Source: an uncultured Blautia sp. (GTDB lineage: Bacteria; Bacillota; Clostridia; Lachnospirales; Lachnospiraceae). Taken from it: 42,885 nucleotides of DNA. The position numbers and the translations under genes were made by a program. The DNA is taken from NCBI GenBank assembly GCA_900547685.1, contig URHS01000021.1:1-42885 (forward strand), in the 5' to 3' direction. The notes under the pieces were generated by a model, which saw only the letters and a program-made list of their open reading frames with translations, did no database searches and was not told where the DNA came from. Shown piece by piece: positions 8,201-17,782 of this stretch (the first letter of the stretch is position 1; each line of letters starts with the position of its first letter).

Positions 8201-9490
8201 ATGATTTTTAAAAAATCTGCTCCTCTTCGAGGAGAAATTACAGTTCCGGGAGATAAATCCATCTCTCACAGAGCCGTAATGTTTGGAGCTCTGGCAAAAG
8301 GAACAACTTCTATTACTAACTTTTTAAAAGGCGCTGACTGTTTATCCACCATTTCCTGCTTTGAAAAAATGGGAATTGAAATTGAACAGCTCCCCTCTGA
8401 AATTTTAATCCATGGTAAAGGTCTTCATGGATTAAAAGCTCCTGAAACAGTTTTAGATGCTGGAAATAGTGGAACTACTACCCGCCTTTTATCCGGCATC
8501 TTAGCCGGACAATCTTTTTCTACCACTCTTACAGGTGATGCTTCTATCCAGAAAAGACCTATGACACGTATTATTACCCCTCTTTCTCAAATGGGAGGAC
8601 AGATTGAAAGTACTTCCGGTAACGGCTGTGCACCATTAAAAATAACAGGTCATTCTTTAAAACCTATACATTATCTTTCACCGGTCAGCTCTGCACAGGT
8701 AAAATCCTGCGTTCTGTTAGCCGGAATGTACGCAGATGGCATTACTAAAGTAACTGAACCTTATCTTTCCCGTAACCATTCTGAACTTATGCTCTCTTCT
8801 TTTGGTGCAGATATTACATCAAAAGGAACAACAGCATCTATCACAGGTAATCCTGTTTTAGAAGGACAGAAAGTTATTGTTCCCGGAGATATTTCTTCTG
8901 CTGCTTATTTTATTGCTGCCGGACTACTAATTCCCGATTCTGAAATTTTAATTAAAGATGTAGGAATAAATCCTACACGAGATGGAATTCTAAAAGTATG
9001 TGAAAATATGGGTGCTGATATACAACTTTTAAATAAGAAAGAATACGGAAAAGAACCCGTAGCTGATCTTCTGGTAAAACACAGTACTTTAAAGGGAACT
9101 GTGATTGAAGGAGGACTTATTCCTACCCTTATTGATGAACTTCCTATAATTGCCGTTATGGCAGCTTTTGCCAAAGGTACTACAGTCATCCGCAATGCTC
9201 AAGAATTAAAAGTGAAAGAGTCTAATCGTCTGGATATTATTGTACAGCACTTAACTGCTATGGGCGCTGATATCACCCCTACAGAAGACGGTATGGAAAT
9301 ACATGGAGGTAAATCACTAAAAGGAGCTGTTTTAGACAGCCACATGGATCATAGAATTGCCATGTCCTTTGCAGTTGCAGGCATGGCTGCAGAGGGTGAA
9401 ACTGAAATTTTAAATGCCTCTTGCGTAGATATCTCCTATCCTGAATTCTATCAGGACATGGCACGTATTTCCGCATCTTCAGGTCGTTAA
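8201..9490 (+). CDS. aroA: 3-phosphoshikimate 1-carboxyvinyltransferase (EPSP synthase)
   Basis: Sixth step of the shikimate pathway: transfers enolpyruvyl from PEP to shikimate-3-phosphate. 429 residues, usual length. Visible signatures: PGDKSISHRA (16-25), DAGNSGTTTR (86-95), QKRPMTR near 117-123, SPVSSAQVKS (about 160-169), IDELP and KESNRL in the C-terminal half. The ATG follows AGGAGG by seven bases. Second gene of tyrA-aroA; no terminator is visible after it, and the pckA promoter starts 38 bases downstream, so some read-through into pckA is possible. The DAGNSGTTTR segment is of the LDAGNSGT form rather than the LGNAGTAMR form of class I enzymes, pointing to a class II type; that class call is inference. 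Confidence 0.97.
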   Translation: MIFKKSAPLRGEITVPGDKSISHRAVMFGALAKGTTSITNFLKGADCLSTISCFEKMGIEIEQLPSEILIHGKGLHGLKAPETVLDAGNSGTTTRLLSGILAGQSFSTTLTGDASIQKRPMTRIITPLSQMGGQIESTSGNGCAPLKITGHSLKPIHYLSPVSSAQVKSCVLLAGMYADGITKVTEPYLSRNHSELMLSSFGADITSKGTTASITGNPVLEGQKVIVPGDISSAAYFIAAGLLIPDSEILIKDVGINPTRDGILKVCENMGADIQLLNKKEYGKEPVADLLVKHSTLKGTVIEGGLIPTLIDELPIIAVMAAFAKGTTVIRNAQELKVKESNRLDIIVQHLTAMGADITPTEDGMEIHGGKSLKGAVLDSHMDHRIAMSFAVAGMAAEGETEILNASCVDISYPEFYQDMARISASSGR

Positions 9491-9528
9491 ATTTTAAACA
9501 AATTTTAGAATTTCTATGTATTTTTTTA

Positions 9529-9556
9529 TTGATTTATTGTGCTAAATATGTATAAT
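9529..9556 (+). promoter_or_regulatory. Promoter of pckA
   Basis: TTGATT (9529-9534), 16-base spacer, TATAAT (9551-9556) with a TG just before it. It yields a leader of about 100 bases. Confidence 0.7.
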
Positions 9557-9563
9557 ATAGAAG

Positions 9564-9616
9564 AGAAGCAGGGTTTCCCCTTCTTTCAAAAGGATATCAC
9601 AAGCCTGCCTGGCAGG
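9564..9616 (+). repeat. Two small hairpins in the pckA leader
   Basis: AGAAG-CA-GGG / CCC-CTTCT (9564-9584) and the palindrome CCTGCC-T-GGCAGG (9604-9616). Neither is followed by a T-tract, and no known riboswitch is recognisable. They may affect mRNA stability, or the palindrome may be a protein site. Function unproven. Confidence 0.35.
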
Positions 9617-9664
9617 TGAGATTATCGTAATTAATAAATATAAGAGAAAAGAGGTACATGTAAG

Positions 9665-11269
9665 ATGGCAGAATTGAATTTAAGCAAATACGGCATCACT
9701 GGAACAACTGAGATTGTTCACAACCCTTCTTATGAATTATTATTCGCTGAAGAAACTAAACCGGAACTGGAAGGATTTGAAAAAGGTCAGGAAAGTGAAC
9801 TGGGTGCAGTTAATGTAATGACAGGTGTGTACACAGGACGTTCTCCTAAAGACAAATTCATCGTTATGGATGAAAACTCTAAAGATACTGTATGGTGGAC
9901 TTCTGATGAATACAAAAACGACAACCATCCAGCTACACAGGAAGCTTGGGATACTGTAAAAGATATTGCTTTAAAAGAGCTTTCTAACAAAAAACTGTAT
10001 GTTGTAGATGCTTTCTGCGGCGCAAACAAAGATACTCGCATGGCTATCCGTTTCATCATGGAAGTAGCTTGGCAGGCACACTTTGTTAAAAACATGTTCA
10101 TTCAGCCTACAGAAGAAGAGCTGAAAGACTTCGAACCAGACTTTATCGTATACAATGCTTCTAAAGCAAAAGTTGAAAACTACAAAGAATTAGGATTAAA
10201 CTCTGAAACAGCTGTTATGTTCAACATTACAAGCCGTGAACAGGTTATCGTAAATACATGGTACGGCGGAGAAATGAAAAAAGGTATGTTCTCCATGATG
10301 AACTATTACCTTCCATTAAAAGGTATCGCTTCCATGCACTGTTCTGCAAACACAGACTTAAATGGTGAAAACACAGCAATCTTCTTCGGTCTTTCCGGAA
10401 CAGGTAAAACAACACTGTCTACAGATCCTAAACGTCTCTTAATCGGTGATGACGAACACGGCTGGGATGACAATGGTGTATTTAACTTTGAAGGCGGATG
10501 CTACGCAAAAGTTATCGACTTAGATAAAGAGTCTGAGCCAGATATCTACAATGCAATCAAACGTGATGCACTTCTTGAAAACGTAACATTAGATGCAGAA
10601 GGAAAAATTGACTTTGCAGATAAGAGCGTAACAGAAAATACTCGTGTATCTTATCCAATTAATCATATTGAAAACATCGTTCGTCCTGTATCTTCTGCTC
10701 CTGCTGCAAAAGAAGTTATCTTCTTATCCGCAGATGCATTTGGTGTATTACCTCCAGTATCTATTCTGACACCGGAACAGACACAGTACTACTTCCTTTC
10801 CGGATTTACAGCAAAATTAGCTGGTACAGAACGTGGAATTACAGAACCTACACCAACATTCTCTGCTTGCTTCGGACAGGCTTTCTTAGAACTGCACCCA
10901 ACAAAATATGCAGAAGAACTTGTTAAGAAAATGGAAAAGAGCGGAGCAAAAGCTTACCTTGTTAACACAGGTTGGAATGGTACAGGAAAACGTATCTCCA
11001 TTAAAGATACTCGCGGTATCATCGATGCTATCTTAAACGGAGATATCTTAAAAGCTTCTACAAAGAAAATTCCATACTTCAACTTTGAAGTACCTACAGA
11101 ACTTCCAGGTGTTGATACAAACATTCTTGATCCTCGTAATACTTATGCAGATGCTTCCGAATGGGAAACAAAGGCAAAAGACTTAGCACAGAGATTCATT
11201 AAGAACTTTGCTAAATACGAAGGAAATGAAGCTGGTAAGGCTTTAGTTTCTGCTGGTCCTCAGGAATAA
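9665..11269 (+). CDS. pckA: Phosphoenolpyruvate carboxykinase (ATP)
   Basis: Interconverts oxaloacetate + ATP and PEP + CO2 + ADP. In anaerobic fermenters it often runs in the carboxylating direction, toward succinate or propionate. 534 residues, usual for the ATP-dependent family. Signatures: YTGRSPKDKF (56-65), P-loop GLSGTGKTT (242-250), the metal-binding GDDEHGW (261-267), and NTGWNGTG in the C-terminal half. ATG at 9665 with AAGAGG upstream. It is monocistronic: own promoter, roughly 100-base leader, and strong terminator 13 bases after the stop. Codon choice is strongly biased, as in a highly expressed gene. The PEP product is also the aroA substrate, but the adjacency may be chance. 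Confidence 0.98.
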   Translation: MAELNLSKYGITGTTEIVHNPSYELLFAEETKPELEGFEKGQESELGAVNVMTGVYTGRSPKDKFIVMDENSKDTVWWTSDEYKNDNHPATQEAWDTVKDIALKELSNKKLYVVDAFCGANKDTRMAIRFIMEVAWQAHFVKNMFIQPTEEELKDFEPDFIVYNASKAKVENYKELGLNSETAVMFNITSREQVIVNTWYGGEMKKGMFSMMNYYLPLKGIASMHCSANTDLNGENTAIFFGLSGTGKTTLSTDPKRLLIGDDEHGWDDNGVFNFEGGCYAKVIDLDKESEPDIYNAIKRDALLENVTLDAEGKIDFADKSVTENTRVSYPINHIENIVRPVSSAPAAKEVIFLSADAFGVLPPVSILTPEQTQYYFLSGFTAKLAGTERGITEPTPTFSACFGQAFLELHPTKYAEELVKKMEKSGAKAYLVNTGWNGTGKRISIKDTRGIIDAILNGDILKASTKKIPYFNFEVPTELPGVDTNILDPRNTYADASEWETKAKDLAQRFIKNFAKYEGNEAGKALVSAGPQE

Positions 11270-11282
11270 TTTTTGAGATTTT

Positions 11283-11322
11283 AAAAGAGGCAGGGCTGAT
11301 ATTTCAGCCAACTGCCTCTTTT
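11283..11322. terminator. Bidirectional intrinsic terminator between pckA and queA
   Basis: AAAAGAGGCAGGGCTG and CAGCC..CTGCCTCTTTT form a stem of about 16 bp; T-runs follow on the plus strand (CTCTTTTTTG) and on the minus strand (CTCTTTTAAA). It serves two convergent units whose stop codons are 72 bases apart. Confidence 0.9.
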
Positions 11323-11341
11323 TTGTTTTCTTATTTTAAAA

Positions 11342-12367
11342 CTATTCAATAATCATAGCATCTCCAAAACTAAAGAATCGATATCTCTCTTTTACAGCCT
11401 CCTCATAAGCGTTCATAATGTTCTCTTTTCCTGCTAATGCGGAAACCAGCATCAAAAGTGTAGATTCCGGCAAATGGAAATTTGTAATCAGCGCATCAAT
11501 CATTTTAAACTGATATCCGGGATAGATAAAAATATCTGTCCAACCGCTTTTTGCCTGCAAAATTCCATTTTCATCTGTGGCAGATTCCAATGTTCTACAA
11601 CTTGTAGTTCCTACCGAAATAACTCTGCCGCCTTTTGCTTTTGCTTCATTAATAATTTTTGCCTGTTCTTCTTCTACTACGTAAAATTCAGAATGCATGT
11701 GATGATTTTCTACATCATCTACTTTTACAGGGCGGAAAGTACCAAGTCCAACATGAAGAGTTACATGGGCAATTTTTACACCTTTTTTCTCTATTTTTTC
11801 CAACAGTTCTTTTGTAAAATGAAGACCTGCTGTAGGTGCTGCTGCACTACCTTCATTCTTTGCATAAACAGTCTGATAACGTTCCTTATCCTGAAGTTTA
11901 TGAGTGATATAAGGTGGAAGAGGCATCTCTCCTAATTTATCTAAGATTTCTTCAAAAATCCCTTCGTATTGAAATTGTATCAGACGATTTCCTTCTTCTA
12001 CAATATCCAATACTTCACCGATTAAAAGTCCGTCACCAAAACTGATTTTAGTCCCAGGTTTTGCCTTTTTCCCCGGTTTTACTAATGTTTCCCACACATT
12101 ATTTTCTCTTCTTTTTAATAAGAGAATTTCAATTCCTGCATCTGTTCCGACTTTGCTTCCATATAAACGAGCTGGTATAACTCTTGTATCATTGATTACA
12201 AGACAATCCTCCGGATTTAAATAATCAATAATATGTTTAAAATCTGTATGACAAATTTCACCGGTTCTTTTATTTAAGTGCATCAATCTGGAAGATGATC
12301 GATCTAATAATGGGTCCTGAGCAATCAGTTCTTCTGGTAAATCATAATAAAAGTCTGCTGTTCTCAT
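11342..12367 (-). CDS. queA: S-adenosylmethionine:tRNA ribosyltransferase-isomerase
   Basis: Adds the ribosyl part of SAM to 7-aminomethyl-7-deazaguanine in tRNA (epoxyqueuosine formation). 341 residues, full length. Starts with the family N-terminus FYYDLPEELIAQDP; contains LINDTRVIPARL-like and AAPTAGLHFT segments and the C-terminal LITNFHLPEST. ATG at 12367 preceded by GAGAGGAG. Last gene of pheS-pheT-phosphatase-queA, 15 bases after the phosphatase stop, so its level probably follows the phenylalanine T-box. Linking a tRNA-modification enzyme with a tRNA synthetase operon is plausible functionally but may be simple co-transcription. Confidence 0.97.
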   Translation of the reverse strand: MRTADFYYDLPEELIAQDPLLDRSSSRLMHLNKRTGEICHTDFKHIIDYLNPEDCLVINDTRVIPARLYGSKVGTDAGIEILLLKRRENNVWETLVKPGKKAKPGTKISFGDGLLIGEVLDIVEEGNRLIQFQYEGIFEEILDKLGEMPLPPYITHKLQDKERYQTVYAKNEGSAAAPTAGLHFTKELLEKIEKKGVKIAHVTLHVGLGTFRPVKVDDVENHHMHSEFYVVEEEQAKIINEAKAKGGRVISVGTTSCRTLESATDENGILQAKSGWTDIFIYPGYQFKMIDALITNFHLPESTLLMLVSALAGKENIMNAYEEAVKERYRFFSFGDAMIIE

Positions 12368-12382
12368 GGTTTCTCCTCTCTA

Positions 12383-12994
12383 TTATCTGACATAATATAC
12401 CACATCTTCTTCAAGAAGTATAGCCTTGTTCTCTCTTATTTCTACAATATTTACACTGCAATTAGGGGGAACTTTTCCATGCCAGAAATTTGCAATACCA
12501 GCATCTTCATATACATTCTGTAAAAGAGCACGTACTGCACAGCCATGAGAAGCAATGAGAATATTTTTATCCTGTAATTCCTCTCTGGTTGTAATATCCT
12601 CCCAGAAATCTCTTGTTCTGGCACATATATGAGCAAGTTCTTCTCCTCCTTTCGGTGCTTTATAATCTTTTGTATTATGAAAAAAATTATAAAGCATCTC
12701 CTGAGGAAGAAGGGAGGAATTTTCTCCCTCCCACTCTCCAAAGCAGATTTCCTGTATTCTCTTATCCTCATAGATAGGAATATCTCTGTTATAAAGCGCC
12801 AGCCTTGCCGTATCTTTTGCTCTCTTCAACGGACTGGTAAAACAACAGTAGAAAGGGATTTCCTGTAGCGCCTCTCCTGTTTTTTCCGCCAAAATAATAC
12901 CATTTTCATTTAACTCAGTGTCAGAAGCGCCCTGCAGCCTTTTCTGCACATTCCACTGGGTTTCTCCATGTCTAAGAATATATAACTTCATCAT
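12383..12994 (-). CDS. Histidine phosphatase family protein (phosphoglycerate-mutase-like)
   Basis: 203 residues with the family signature RHGETQWN (8-15, phospho-acceptor His), the conserved Arg/Glu region FTSPLKRAKDTA and FGEWEGE, and the second catalytic His in ASHGCAVRAL. This architecture covers cofactor-dependent phosphoglycerate mutases and many small phosphatases (for example CobC or sugar-phosphate types), so the substrate is open. Its ATG shares one base with the pheT stop (TAATG), which implies translational coupling; a second ATG follows at once, and either may be used. Sits between pheT and queA in the same operon. Confidence 0.9.
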   Translation of the reverse strand: MMKLYILRHGETQWNVQKRLQGASDTELNENGIILAEKTGEALQEIPFYCCFTSPLKRAKDTARLALYNRDIPIYEDKRIQEICFGEWEGENSSLLPQEMLYNFFHNTKDYKAPKGGEELAHICARTRDFWEDITTREELQDKNILIASHGCAVRALLQNVYEDAGIANFWHGKVPPNCSVNIVEIRENKAILLEEDVVYYVR

Positions 12995-15384
12995 TATTTA
13001 CGCAGCTCGATACCGAGAGTTTCCAGACCATTGAGAATTTTCTTCATGGCTGCATTTACATCTGCATCCTCCAAAGTTCTGTCTTTTGCACGGAAAGTAA
13101 CAGAATATGCCATGGATTTATATCCTTCTTTAATCTGACTTCCTTCATAAATATCAAATAACTGATAATTTTCCAGAATTTTTCCGCCTCTTTGTTCGAT
13201 TACTGCTTCAATTTCTCCTGCCAATACTTCTTTTGGAACTACCATACTGATGTCACGACTTACAGCAGGGAATTTTGCAATACCTTCGTATTTTCTGTCA
13301 AAGGTTGCAAACTCTAAAATTGCAGGAATATCCAAAACTGCTACATAAGCTTTTTCTCCGATACCATAGGAAGCTGCAACTGTTGGATGAACCTCTCCCA
13401 TATATCCGATTACTGTCTTATCATAAATAATTTCAGCCTGACGTCCCGGATGCAGGAATGTTTTACCGGCATTTGGATTGTACTCTTCCTTTTTATGCAT
13501 ACCGATTTTATCTAAAAATTCCTCTACAACACCTTTCATAGAGAAGAAATCACCTGCTCCGTACATACCTAAAGTAAACATCATTCTTTCTTCAGGAAGT
13601 TCTGTTAAAGGTAATTCTTTTGGAAGATAAATATTTCCTAATTCATATAAACGAACATCTTTATTTCTTCTCTTATAATTTGTTCCCAGAGATGTGAGCA
13701 TACCATTTAAAGAGATTGTTCTCATGATACTGAAATCTTCTCCCAATGGATTGGAAATCTCAATAGCTTTTCTCAATTCATCGTTTTCAGGAATTAACAG
13801 TTTATCAAATACCTTTGGACTTTCAAAAGAATAACAATATCCCTGAGAAAATCCGTTAAATTCTGCCATATCTCTGGCAACCTGCTCAATACGCAGTTTA
13901 AACGGAAGCTTTCCTGTCGTTGCTTCACCTTTTGGCAGTGTTGTAGGAATGTTGTCATAGCCATAGAAACGAGCTACTTCTTCTGCTAAATCTGCAATAC
14001 GGAAAATATCATGTCTGAAAGTAGGTGCTACAATTTCTCCTGTACTTTCATCATATTCTAATTCTACTCTGCTTAAATATTCCAGCATTTCTTCTTTAGA
14101 AAGCTCTGTTCCAAGAAGACTGTTAATCTTATCTGTATCAAAGGCAACACGTACCGGCTCTTTTACTTTTGAGTATACATCTGCCATACCGCCTACCACT
14201 TCACCACAGCCAAATTCTTCGATTAACTGACAAGCTCTGTCAATAGCTGCCTGAGCATTATTTGGATCCAATCCTTTTTCGAATTTACCGGAAGCATCTG
14301 TACGAAGTCCTACTTTTTTACTGGACAGACGGATATTTACGCCGTCAAAACAAGCTGCTTCTAAAAGGACTGTTGTTGCATTTTCTGTAATCATGGAGTT
14401 TTCTCCGCCCATAATTCCGGCGATTCCCACAGGTTTCTTTCCATCACAAATCATCAGTATGGAGTCATCCAAAACTCGTTCCTGTCCGTCTAAAGTAACA
14501 AATTTTTCATCCTTTTTTGCACGGCGAACAATGATTTCCTGTCCTTCAATGGTATCCATATCATAGGCATGCATTGGCTGTCCGAACTCTTCCATAACAT
14601 AATTAGTAATATCTACCAAGTTATTAATCGGGCGAATGCCGTTAGCAGCTAAGCAGCGCTGCATCCATTTTGGTGACGGTCCGATTTTTACATTTTTTAC
14701 CATTCTCGCACAGTAACGAGGGCAAAGCTCCTTGTCTTCTACTGTTACTTTCACATAATCATTCACATCTTCAGAATTACCTTTTACTTCAACAACCGGT
14801 GGATAGAATGGTTTCTGAAAAGTAGCTGCAGCCTCTCTTGCGATACCAATGACGCTGTAACAATCTACACGATTAGAAGTAATTTCGTATTCAAATACAA
14901 CATCATGAAAACCTAAAGCTTCAATCGCACTTGCTCCAACTTCGGCATCTTCCGGGAAAATATAAATACCGTCTTCTGCTGCTTCCGGATAAAATTCGGT
15001 TGTGGAACCCAATTCTTCAATAGAGCACATCATACCGCAGGATTCTACGCCACGAAGCTTTCCTGTTTTAATTTTAGTTCCTCCTGCAACGCTTCCACCA
15101 TCTAATACAACCGGAATTTTATCTCCTTCATGTACATTAGAAGCACCTGTTACAATCTGAACAGTTTCTGTTCCAATATTTACCTGGCAGACAATTAATT
15201 TGTCCGCATCCGGATGTCTTTCAATTTTTTCAATTTGTCCAATGACAATTTTTTCAAGGTCTGCATCTAATTTTTCAAAACCCTCTACCTTTGTTCCTGA
15301 TAAAGTCATTGCATCTGTATATTCCTGTGCGCTCACATCTAAATCCGGCACATATTTTTTAATCCATGATAATGATGTATTCAT
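12994..15384 (-). CDS. pheT: Phenylalanyl-tRNA synthetase beta subunit
   Basis: Structural and editing subunit of the alpha2-beta2 enzyme that charges tRNA-Phe. 796 residues. Order: N-terminal OB-fold tRNA-binding domain (about 40-150, with KLIVCQVN), B3/B4 editing domain (around 200-390), B5 domain (about 405-475), class II core-like region, and C-terminal anticodon-binding (FDX-ACB) domain ending in SVTFRAKDRTLEDADV-like sequence. ATG at 15384 with AGGAGG upstream; 14 bases after pheS. Control through the shared phenylalanine T-box. Confidence 0.98.
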   Translation of the reverse strand: MNTSLSWIKKYVPDLDVSAQEYTDAMTLSGTKVEGFEKLDADLEKIVIGQIEKIERHPDADKLIVCQVNIGTETVQIVTGASNVHEGDKIPVVLDGGSVAGGTKIKTGKLRGVESCGMMCSIEELGSTTEFYPEAAEDGIYIFPEDAEVGASAIEALGFHDVVFEYEITSNRVDCYSVIGIAREAAATFQKPFYPPVVEVKGNSEDVNDYVKVTVEDKELCPRYCARMVKNVKIGPSPKWMQRCLAANGIRPINNLVDITNYVMEEFGQPMHAYDMDTIEGQEIIVRRAKKDEKFVTLDGQERVLDDSILMICDGKKPVGIAGIMGGENSMITENATTVLLEAACFDGVNIRLSSKKVGLRTDASGKFEKGLDPNNAQAAIDRACQLIEEFGCGEVVGGMADVYSKVKEPVRVAFDTDKINSLLGTELSKEEMLEYLSRVELEYDESTGEIVAPTFRHDIFRIADLAEEVARFYGYDNIPTTLPKGEATTGKLPFKLRIEQVARDMAEFNGFSQGYCYSFESPKVFDKLLIPENDELRKAIEISNPLGEDFSIMRTISLNGMLTSLGTNYKRRNKDVRLYELGNIYLPKELPLTELPEERMMFTLGMYGAGDFFSMKGVVEEFLDKIGMHKKEEYNPNAGKTFLHPGRQAEIIYDKTVIGYMGEVHPTVAASYGIGEKAYVAVLDIPAILEFATFDRKYEGIAKFPAVSRDISMVVPKEVLAGEIEAVIEQRGGKILENYQLFDIYEGSQIKEGYKSMAYSVTFRAKDRTLEDADVNAAMKKILNGLETLGIELRK

Positions 15385-15398
15385 TTCTCTTTCTCCTC

Positions 15399-16418
15399 CT
15401 AGAACTGACGTAAAAATCTTGTGTCATTTTCATATAATAAACGCATATCATCAATTTCGTATTTCAAAAGCGCAATACGTTCAAGACCTACGCCAAACGC
15501 AAATCCGGTGTATTCTTCCGGATCAATTCCGCACATTTCCAACACGTGTGGATGTACCATACCACAGCCTAAAATTTCAATCCAACCGGAACCTTTACAG
15601 AAACGGCAGCCTTTGCCTCCGCATTTGAAGCAGGAAACGTCTACCTCTGCACTTGGCTCTGTAAATGGGAAGTGATGCGGACGGAATTTTGTCTTTGTTT
15701 CCGGTCCAAACAGTTCCTTTGCAAATTCCTCTAAAGTTCCTTTTAAATCCGCAAAAGTAATGTGTTTGTCAATAACAAGACCTTCAATCTGATGGAAAGA
15801 TGGAGAATGTGTTGCATCTACTTCATCAGAACGAAATACTCTTCCCGGTGCAATCATACGAATTGGCAGCTTGCCCTGTTCCATGACACGTGCCTGTACC
15901 GGTGAAGTCTGTGTACGAAGTACAATGTTTTTATTCACATAAAAAGTATCCTGTTCATCTTTTGCAGGATGTCCTTCCGGAATATTCAATTTTTCAAAGT
16001 TATACAAATCATATTCTACTTCAGGACCTTCCACTACCTCATAACCCATACCGATGAAAATTCTTTCTACTTCTTCCAATGCAATGGTGTTAGGATGACG
16101 ATGTCCGATTTCCATTTTTTTTGCAGGAAGTGTTACATCAATCACTTCTTCTTTTAACTTTTTATCTAAAGCTTCTGCTTCTAATTTTGTCTTTGTTTTC
16201 TCCAAAAGACCTTCTAACTCAGCTCTTACTTCATTTACCCACTGACCTACCTTTGGTCTATCCTCAGGGGCAACATCTTTCATTCCTTTTAAAACTGCAG
16301 TTAATTCACCTTTTTTACCTAAAAATGCAACTCGCACTTCATTTAACTTATCCAAAGAATTTGCTTCCTGAATACGCTTTGCAGCTTCTTCCTGAATATG
16401 CTGTAATTTTTCTTTCAT
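15399..16418 (-). CDS. pheS: Phenylalanyl-tRNA synthetase alpha subunit
   Basis: Catalytic class II subunit. 339 residues: N-terminal coiled coil (about 1-85), then the catalytic domain with GHRHPNT (motif 1 region), TSPVQARVM, RVFRSDEVDATHSPSFHQ (motif 2) and the C-terminal GVGLERIALLKY (motif 3). A CysXXCys pair in FKCGGKGCRFCKGSGW lies near 270, a feature seen in many Firmicutes PheS. ATG at 16418 preceded by GGAG. First gene of the operon pheS-pheT-phosphatase-queA, directly behind the T-box leader. Confidence 0.98.
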   Translation of the reverse strand: MKEKLQHIQEEAAKRIQEANSLDKLNEVRVAFLGKKGELTAVLKGMKDVAPEDRPKVGQWVNEVRAELEGLLEKTKTKLEAEALDKKLKEEVIDVTLPAKKMEIGHRHPNTIALEEVERIFIGMGYEVVEGPEVEYDLYNFEKLNIPEGHPAKDEQDTFYVNKNIVLRTQTSPVQARVMEQGKLPIRMIAPGRVFRSDEVDATHSPSFHQIEGLVIDKHITFADLKGTLEEFAKELFGPETKTKFRPHHFPFTEPSAEVDVSCFKCGGKGCRFCKGSGWIEILGCGMVHPHVLEMCGIDPEEYTGFAFGVGLERIALLKYEIDDMRLLYENDTRFLRQF

Positions 16419-16507
16419 GACTTTCTCCTTTTATTTCTATATTTAGATGCAAAGGCAGTGCACTCCTCGCAGAGCATTTTAAATTTTACAGGATACATTT
16501 TCTATAA

Positions 16508-16545
16508 AATTAAAAAAACTCCATCCCAAAAAGGGACGAAGTCAT
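16508..16545 (-). terminator. T-box attenuator terminator of pheS
   Basis: Minus strand: ACTTCGTCCC/GGGATGGAGT stem (with G-U pairs), short T-rich loop, then TTTTTTTAATTTT. Lies between the T-box and pheS. Confidence 0.85.
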
Positions 16546-16774
16546 TGCAAGCTCGCGGTACCACCCTCGTTCCTGCCAATATATGACAGGCACTCGTATC
16601 TGTTTAACGCACAGTTACGTCATCTCCTACTTCTGTAAAATACAGTTTCAAAAATGCAGCTCCAGTGGGAATCTCAATATCTGTTTGAACTGAGGAAAAC
16701 TTACAGCCGGTGGCTTTCCATCTCTGGCAGAAAACAGGTATCTACTGACACTTTCTTTGCTTTTTTCATATCTG
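16508..16774 (-). promoter_or_regulatory. T-box leader, phenylalanine-specific (specifier TTC)
   Basis: The minus strand carries the perfect consensus AGGGTGGTACCGCG (16554-16567). The specifier loop reads GATTCCCACTGGAG, with TTC at 16669-16671 in the same relation to the following NNNNNGGAG as CTC in the leuS leader. TTC is phenylalanine, in agreement with pheS-pheT. The 5' end is inferred from the promoter. Confidence 0.93.
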
Positions 16775-16780
16775 TTCTTT

Positions 16781-16809
16781 ATTGTAGCCACTTTCTCATC
16801 TGCTGTCAA
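16781..16809 (-). promoter_or_regulatory. SigA-type promoter of the phe T-box operon
   Basis: TTGACA (16804-16809), 17-base spacer, TACAAT (16781-16786). The TGA stop of the upstream gene (16806-16808) is inside the -35 box. Confidence 0.85.
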
Positions 16810-17717
16810 GATTTTCTTTCATCTTCTTTGTCTTCTTCCTCCTCACTTTTTAAAAGCTGATAATATTCCTTTCGTATGGTCTGCGCAGCCATCTGATGCA
16901 CCTGTTCGATTTTCCCTTCGAAATAATGGTTCACCTGTGCACCAATCATCACAAACATCATACAGAAATACAGCCACAAAAGTACCAACACAATCGTTGT
17001 CATACTCCCATACATATTTGCGGCTCCATCGTAAAAATCAATATATAATGAAAAACAAAAGGAATATGCAGACCAACACACTGCCGAAAGCAGTGCACCC
17101 GGAAACTGACTTTTGAAAGTTGCCTTTCTGTTCGGAATAAATTTATACATCAGCAAAAATACCAGACATAAGGCACTGAGAGTAATAATCACTCTCATAC
17201 TGACGATCATAGTAACAATTTTTTCCATAAACGGAAAATACTTACTGAGTTCTCTCTGCAAACTATTACCGAACACCTGTAATGTCAAAGTAAGTATAAT
17301 GGATATTACAAAAACTAAAGTATAAAATATTGCCCGTATTCTGCTGATAAGATAATTTCTTGTTTCCTCTACCTGATAAATAGAATTAAAGCCTCTCGTC
17401 AACGCCTGAATGCCTTTTCCCGCAGACCACATAGCAATGACTGCCGAAATTGGCACAACTCCCAGAGATTTCTCATACACTTCATTTACGATAGCCTGTA
17501 TAAAGCTTTCAAAATTTTCAGGACATACCTGAAGTACGGCTCTTACAACTTCTGTCTTTGTCAGAGGCGTATACTTGACAGATGTCATTAACAGAAGCAT
17601 AAAAGGGATAAAAGAGAGTATGATAAAATATGCAGCCTGAGCTGCATAAGCCGTCACATGACGTTCATTCATACTGTTCGTAAAGCCTTTTACTACATTA
17701 ATTAAACGTTTTAACAT
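16806..17717 (-). CDS. YihY/virulence factor BrkB family membrane protein
   Basis: 303 residues with about six membrane helices and the family N-terminal pattern (TAYAAQAAYFIILSFIPFMLLL, shortened here: AAYFIILSFIPF at about 28-39). The C-terminus is a charged cytoplasmic tail (KSEEEEDKEDERKS). The family was once called ribonuclease BN by mistake; its members are inner-membrane proteins of unclear transport or envelope function. ATG at 17717 with AGGGG upstream. It has its own promoter overlapping the end of spoIID, and its stop codon overlaps the phe-operon promoter. Confidence 0.9.
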   Translation of the reverse strand: MLKRLINVVKGFTNSMNERHVTAYAAQAAYFIILSFIPFMLLLMTSVKYTPLTKTEVVRAVLQVCPENFESFIQAIVNEVYEKSLGVVPISAVIAMWSAGKGIQALTRGFNSIYQVEETRNYLISRIRAIFYTLVFVISIILTLTLQVFGNSLQRELSKYFPFMEKIVTMIVSMRVIITLSALCLVFLLMYKFIPNRKATFKSQFPGALLSAVCWSAYSFCFSLYIDFYDGAANMYGSMTTIVLVLLWLYFCMMFVMIGAQVNHYFEGKIEQVHQMAAQTIRKEYYQLLKSEEEEDKEDERKS

Positions 17718-17753
17718 ACATTTACCCCTATTCTCTGTTTCACAATATCGGCA

Positions 17754-17782
17754 ATTATATCACGGATTTTCATTCTTGACAA
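17754..17782 (-). promoter_or_regulatory. Promoter of the YihY-family gene
   Basis: TTGTCA (17777-17782), 17-base spacer, TATAAT (17754-17759). The spoIID stop codon (17760-17762) lies in the spacer directly before the -10 box. Confidence 0.75.

Noticed and set aside
9564..9616. Riboswitch in the pckA leader
   Set aside because: Two short hairpins only, with no conserved riboswitch core and no expression platform.
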